Assembly: GCA_963773085.1 (NCBI GenBank)
Contig: CAVYZS010000018.1
Coordinates: forward strand, 558,001 to 622,000
Length of the DNA: 64,000 bases
Origin: JAENVT01 sp963773085
GTDB lineage: Bacteria; Actinomycetota; Acidimicrobiia; Acidimicrobiales; Ilumatobacteraceae
Direction of reading: 5' to 3'
In this document: positions 63,878 through 64,000 of the stretch, piece after piece
Position numbering within the stretch: the first letter of the stretch is position 1
Layout of the letters: the number at the start of each line of letters is the position of its first letter
Program-made: the position numbers and the translations under genes
The notes under the pieces: generated by a model
Database searches by the model: none
The model's input: only the letters and a program-made list of their open reading frames with translations
Told to the model about the DNA's origin: nothing

Positions 63878-64000
63878 AAGCGAAGCGTAGAACCGTGTCG
63901 GCCACGCGCAACCTTCACCTCAAACTTCGACCGAAACCCCCGCCACCGCCCGTCGGGTGATCATTCGTTCAGCCGACGCTGCCTTCCATCTGCAGTTCGA
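63878..64000. other. right-edge region, nothing recognised
   Basis: 123 bases with no open frame I can support. SufB would be expected nearby but is not visible here. Confidence 0.5.

Overview
The window is high-GC DNA from an actinobacterium, most likely class Acidimicrobiia and resembling Ilumatobacter-type marine lineages. This is inferred from a mycothiol-type enzyme (43.0 kb), a SufC/SufS/SufU iron-sulfur set, DUF5317 and DUF2889 proteins, frequent GTG starts, 4-base ATGA/GTGA overlaps between genes, and secreted repeat proteins of a style typical of that group. No rRNA, tRNA or CRISPR array was seen. Many genes that should be intact carry single-base frame changes, so the assembly probably contains indel errors. 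Broken genes are reported as one feature each.

Layout. 0-7.4 kb: a decayed or badly sequenced piece of a surface-polysaccharide locus (aminotransferase fragments, three methyltransferases, a large membrane protein, a secreted protein). 7.4-8.9 kb: aldehyde dehydrogenase. 8.9-10.2 kb: two toxin-antitoxin (TA) pairs back to back (AbrB/RelE-like and ParDE). 10.3-14.6 kb: two large convergent extracellular proteins. 14.7-15.4 kb: a VapBC-type pair. 15.4-31.3 kb: the main polysaccharide cluster, with glycosyltransferases, DUF2142 and GT-C-like membrane proteins, and a WbpA/WbpB/WbpD/WbpE-like set for a diacetamido uronic acid, plus a second epimerase/aminotransferase/acyltransferase cassette. 31.3-36.4 kb: a SNF2 helicase, a PIG-L deacetylase and a DUF4389 membrane protein, all frame-damaged. 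36.4-37.6 kb: a PadR regulator divergent from an isolated phage-type tail-tube gene, with a 30-bp nested palindrome between them. 37.6-41.9 kb: UDP-sugar supply (Ugd, lipoprotein, UDP-glucuronate decarboxylase, GalE). 41.9-53.2 kb: general metabolism, two CHRD proteins, a fourth TA pair, amidase, MBL hydrolase, acyltransferase and desaturase. 53.3-56.5 kb: sufC-sufS-sufU-DUF2889. 56.5-61 kb: PhyH dioxygenase, YbaK deacylase, a GGDEF-EAL protein and two tiny peptide genes upstream of it. 61.3-63.9 kb: a second sufC with a Rieske protein and sufD on the other strand.

How the genes work together. The 15-42 kb genes look like one programme for activated sugars (UDP-GlcA, UDP-xylose, UDP-galactose, amino-uronic acid) and their assembly into a surface glycan. 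The two suf clusters together supply Fe-S assembly, with SufB not in the window.

The most unusual signals are: the orphan tail-tube gene under apparent PadR control, with a 23-bp tandem duplication that flips the PadR reading frame; a 43-bp palindromic element in three copies, one inside an antitoxin gene; two translationally coupled 31-32 residue hydrophobic peptides ending in AP-x-KW; an extracellular module shared by three otherwise unrelated secreted proteins; and a propeller-dimethylformamidase-like fusion.
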